Source of the DNA: JBBIPZ01 sp037442505 [NCBI: Deltaproteobacteria bacterium]
Lineage (GTDB): Bacteria > CALINM01
Length of the DNA: 64,000 nucleotides
Reading direction: 5' to 3'
Assembly: GCA_037442505.1 (NCBI GenBank)
Contig: JBBIPZ010000002.1
Location: 80,558 to 144,557, forward strand
This document shows positions 63,057 through 64,000 of the stretch, piece after piece. The notes beneath the pieces are model-generated. The model was not told the DNA's origin and searched no databases. It was given only the letters and a program-made list of their open reading frames with translations. The translations under genes and the position numbers were made by a program. How positions within the stretch are numbered: position 1 is the stretch's first letter; the number at the start of each line of letters is the position of its first letter.

Positions 63057-63115
63057 CAAAAGGGGACAGACCCCAAACCAAAAAACTCAAAAAAAAGGGG
63101 ACAAAATTAGCCCCC
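63057..63115 (-). terminator. Tandem terminator hairpins after the TraF-like gene
   Basis: On the minus strand a hairpin at 63097-63115 (GGGGG-C stem with GTCCCC) is followed by eight T, and a second hairpin, GGGGTCTGTCCCC at 63062-63074, by TTTTG. Both lie just past the stop of the gene at 63155, before the sensor kinase promoter region. Confidence 0.55.
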
Positions 63116-63154
63116 TCTTTTCTATTTAAGCAAAGCGTATCTCGAAAAAAGTTT

Positions 63155-64000
63155 TTAAAATTCCATTGAAAGGTTTACCTGAACTCTCGCCTCTTCCGGG
63201 AATGACTTGTCATTGTATCTACTTCTATCAGATGACATGGCAGCAGAAACATCAAGTCTTAATAACCATAAATTTAGTCCCAGGCCAGCTGTATAAACAT
63301 GGCTGATGTAAGACTCAGCAAGATTTTTGTATGCACCTACACGAAGGGCAAGGAATTTTAAGATATCCCATTCCAAACCCACAGCTAGATTGCGGCTTTT
63401 ATAATTTGGATTCATCGTCTCGTTTTCTGTTAAGTCAATGTCTGCAGCAAGTGTTAACGTTTCAAAAGGATTTATCGCTATGCCTGCACGACCTTGTGGT
63501 TTAACTTTTACCTTACCACCTGCAGGGTCGTCAAACTCAGGACTGTTTAAATATTTCCCCACAGCGCCTAATTTTAGCCAATTAACAGGTTGAAAAAGTA
63601 TACCTGCATCGACGGCAAAATTGCTGCTATCTTTTTTGTAATTATCGAAGTCTTTAACAATATCACCAGAATCTTTGTTGAAAACTAAAATCTGACCCGG
63701 AGCAGCTTTGAAAACACTTGCCTGTATATACTTAACATTAAAACCTATAGACAAAGAGTCCGATAAAGGATGTCCATACGTTAAAGGAACTTCCATCAAG
63801 GCGATACCGTTAGCAACAAGCGATGTTTGGTTGTTCTCAATACTTCCAGTTACTGCAGATTTTTTAACAGAAGCTGCAGCAGGAAGTGGTGCCCCACCTA
63901 AAGATTGGATGATTAAATCCATGGCTGCATAAGCATCTGCAGGGGTAATTTTCCCATAGTTTTTTAATTGAAGTTCAGCTTCATTAAGTAGTTTTTTTGC
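63155..64000 (-). CDS. TraF/PorV-like outer-membrane beta-barrel protein, partial
   Basis: The frame is open to the right window edge, so only about 281 C-terminal residues are seen and the signal peptide is missing. The sequence is made of amphipathic strands (VDAGILFQPVNWLKLGAVGK, AGIAINPFETLTLAADIDLT) and ends with a terminal Phe (VQVNLSMEF), the mark of Bam-assembled barrels. It fits the TraF_2/conjugal-transfer-TraF-like family of uncharacterised outer membrane proteins; despite the name there is no link here to conjugation genes. Two terminators follow. Confidence 0.75.
   Translation of the reverse strand, partial: AKKLLNEAELQLKNYGKITPADAYAAMDLIIQSLGGAPLPAAASVKKSAVTGSIENNQTSLVANGIALMEVPLTYGHPLSDSLSIGFNVKYIQASVFKAAPGQILVFNKDSGDIVKDFDNYKKDSSNFAVDAGILFQPVNWLKLGAVGKYLNSPEFDDPAGGKVKVKPQGRAGIAINPFETLTLAADIDLTENETMNPNYKSRNLAVGLEWDILKFLALRVGAYKNLAESYISHVYTAGLGLNLWLLRLDVSAAMSSDRSRYNDKSFPEEARVQVNLSMEF

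Overview
The window looks like a piece of chromosome from a Gram-negative, anaerobic, AT-rich bacterium that runs a bacterial-type Wood-Ljungdahl (reductive acetyl-CoA) pathway. Gram-negative envelope genes (tolA-tolB-pal-cpoB, a Mla/MCE lipid transporter, heptosyltransferase-type sugar transferases), the tail of a nuo operon, a CODH/ACS cluster and a selenocysteine-containing SelD all occur together. Gene order such as zinc-ribbon gene-rnpB and rpsO-pnp-M16-dut resembles Deferribacterota, Desulfobacterota, Nitrospirota and Desulfurella-type thermophiles. I cannot fix the phylum from the sequence alone.

Layout. 0-1.8 kb: end of nuoM, then nuoN and a strong terminator. 1.8-11 kb: a compact acs operon (acsV, cooC, acsD, acsB, acsC, acsE) ending in a core-MetE-like protein that may make methionine with methyl groups from the corrinoid protein; the CODH catalytic subunit acsA is not here. 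11.1-13.7 kb: a hybrid histidine kinase. 13.7-21.2 kb (minus strand): rpsO, pnp, M16 peptidase, dut, a DUF2064 protein, rnhA, a U32 (TrhP-like) protein and truD. 21.25-22.7 kb: a DAHP synthase gene behind a leader that looks like a ribosome-mediated attenuator, with a Phe-containing leader peptide, an antiterminator and a terminator. 22.7-26.4 kb: tolA-tolB-pal-cpoB-acyP with GTGA overlaps. 26.5-35.7 kb: a secreted OB-like protein, an MFS carrier, mtaB, a TPM protein, a nucleotidyltransferase-like protein, moaC, a YfcH-type epimerase, two sugar or nucleoside kinases and an acyltransferase.

35.7-47.2 kb: a ClC channel, a decayed gene, yggS, maf, an APH/P-loop kinase fusion, 5-formyl-THF cyclo-ligase, a PilZ response regulator, a lipoprotein, fchA and folD (folate C1 genes that fit the acs operon), a Crp/Fnr regulator and an ABC-2 exporter. 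47.3-53 kb: a visibly AT-richer surface-glycan island with a heptosyltransferase relic, two GT2s, UDP-galactopyranose mutase, a GT9 and a GT4, implying a galactofuranose-containing glycan. 53-64 kb: a tRNA with CAT anticodon, a NIF3-like gene, a zinc-ribbon coiled-coil gene, RNase P RNA, a PrmA-like methyltransferase, alr, mlaE-mlaF-mlaD (MlaD has a beta-rich C-terminal extension), selD with in-frame UGA, a sensor kinase, and a partial TraF/PorV-like outer-membrane protein running off the window.

Start sites needed care. Several genes use TTG or GTG behind a clear Shine-Dalgarno sequence. Others have a -10 hexamer only 5-11 nt before the ATG and no Shine-Dalgarno, suggesting leaderless or near-leaderless mRNAs. 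No CRISPR array, insertion sequence or prophage was seen.
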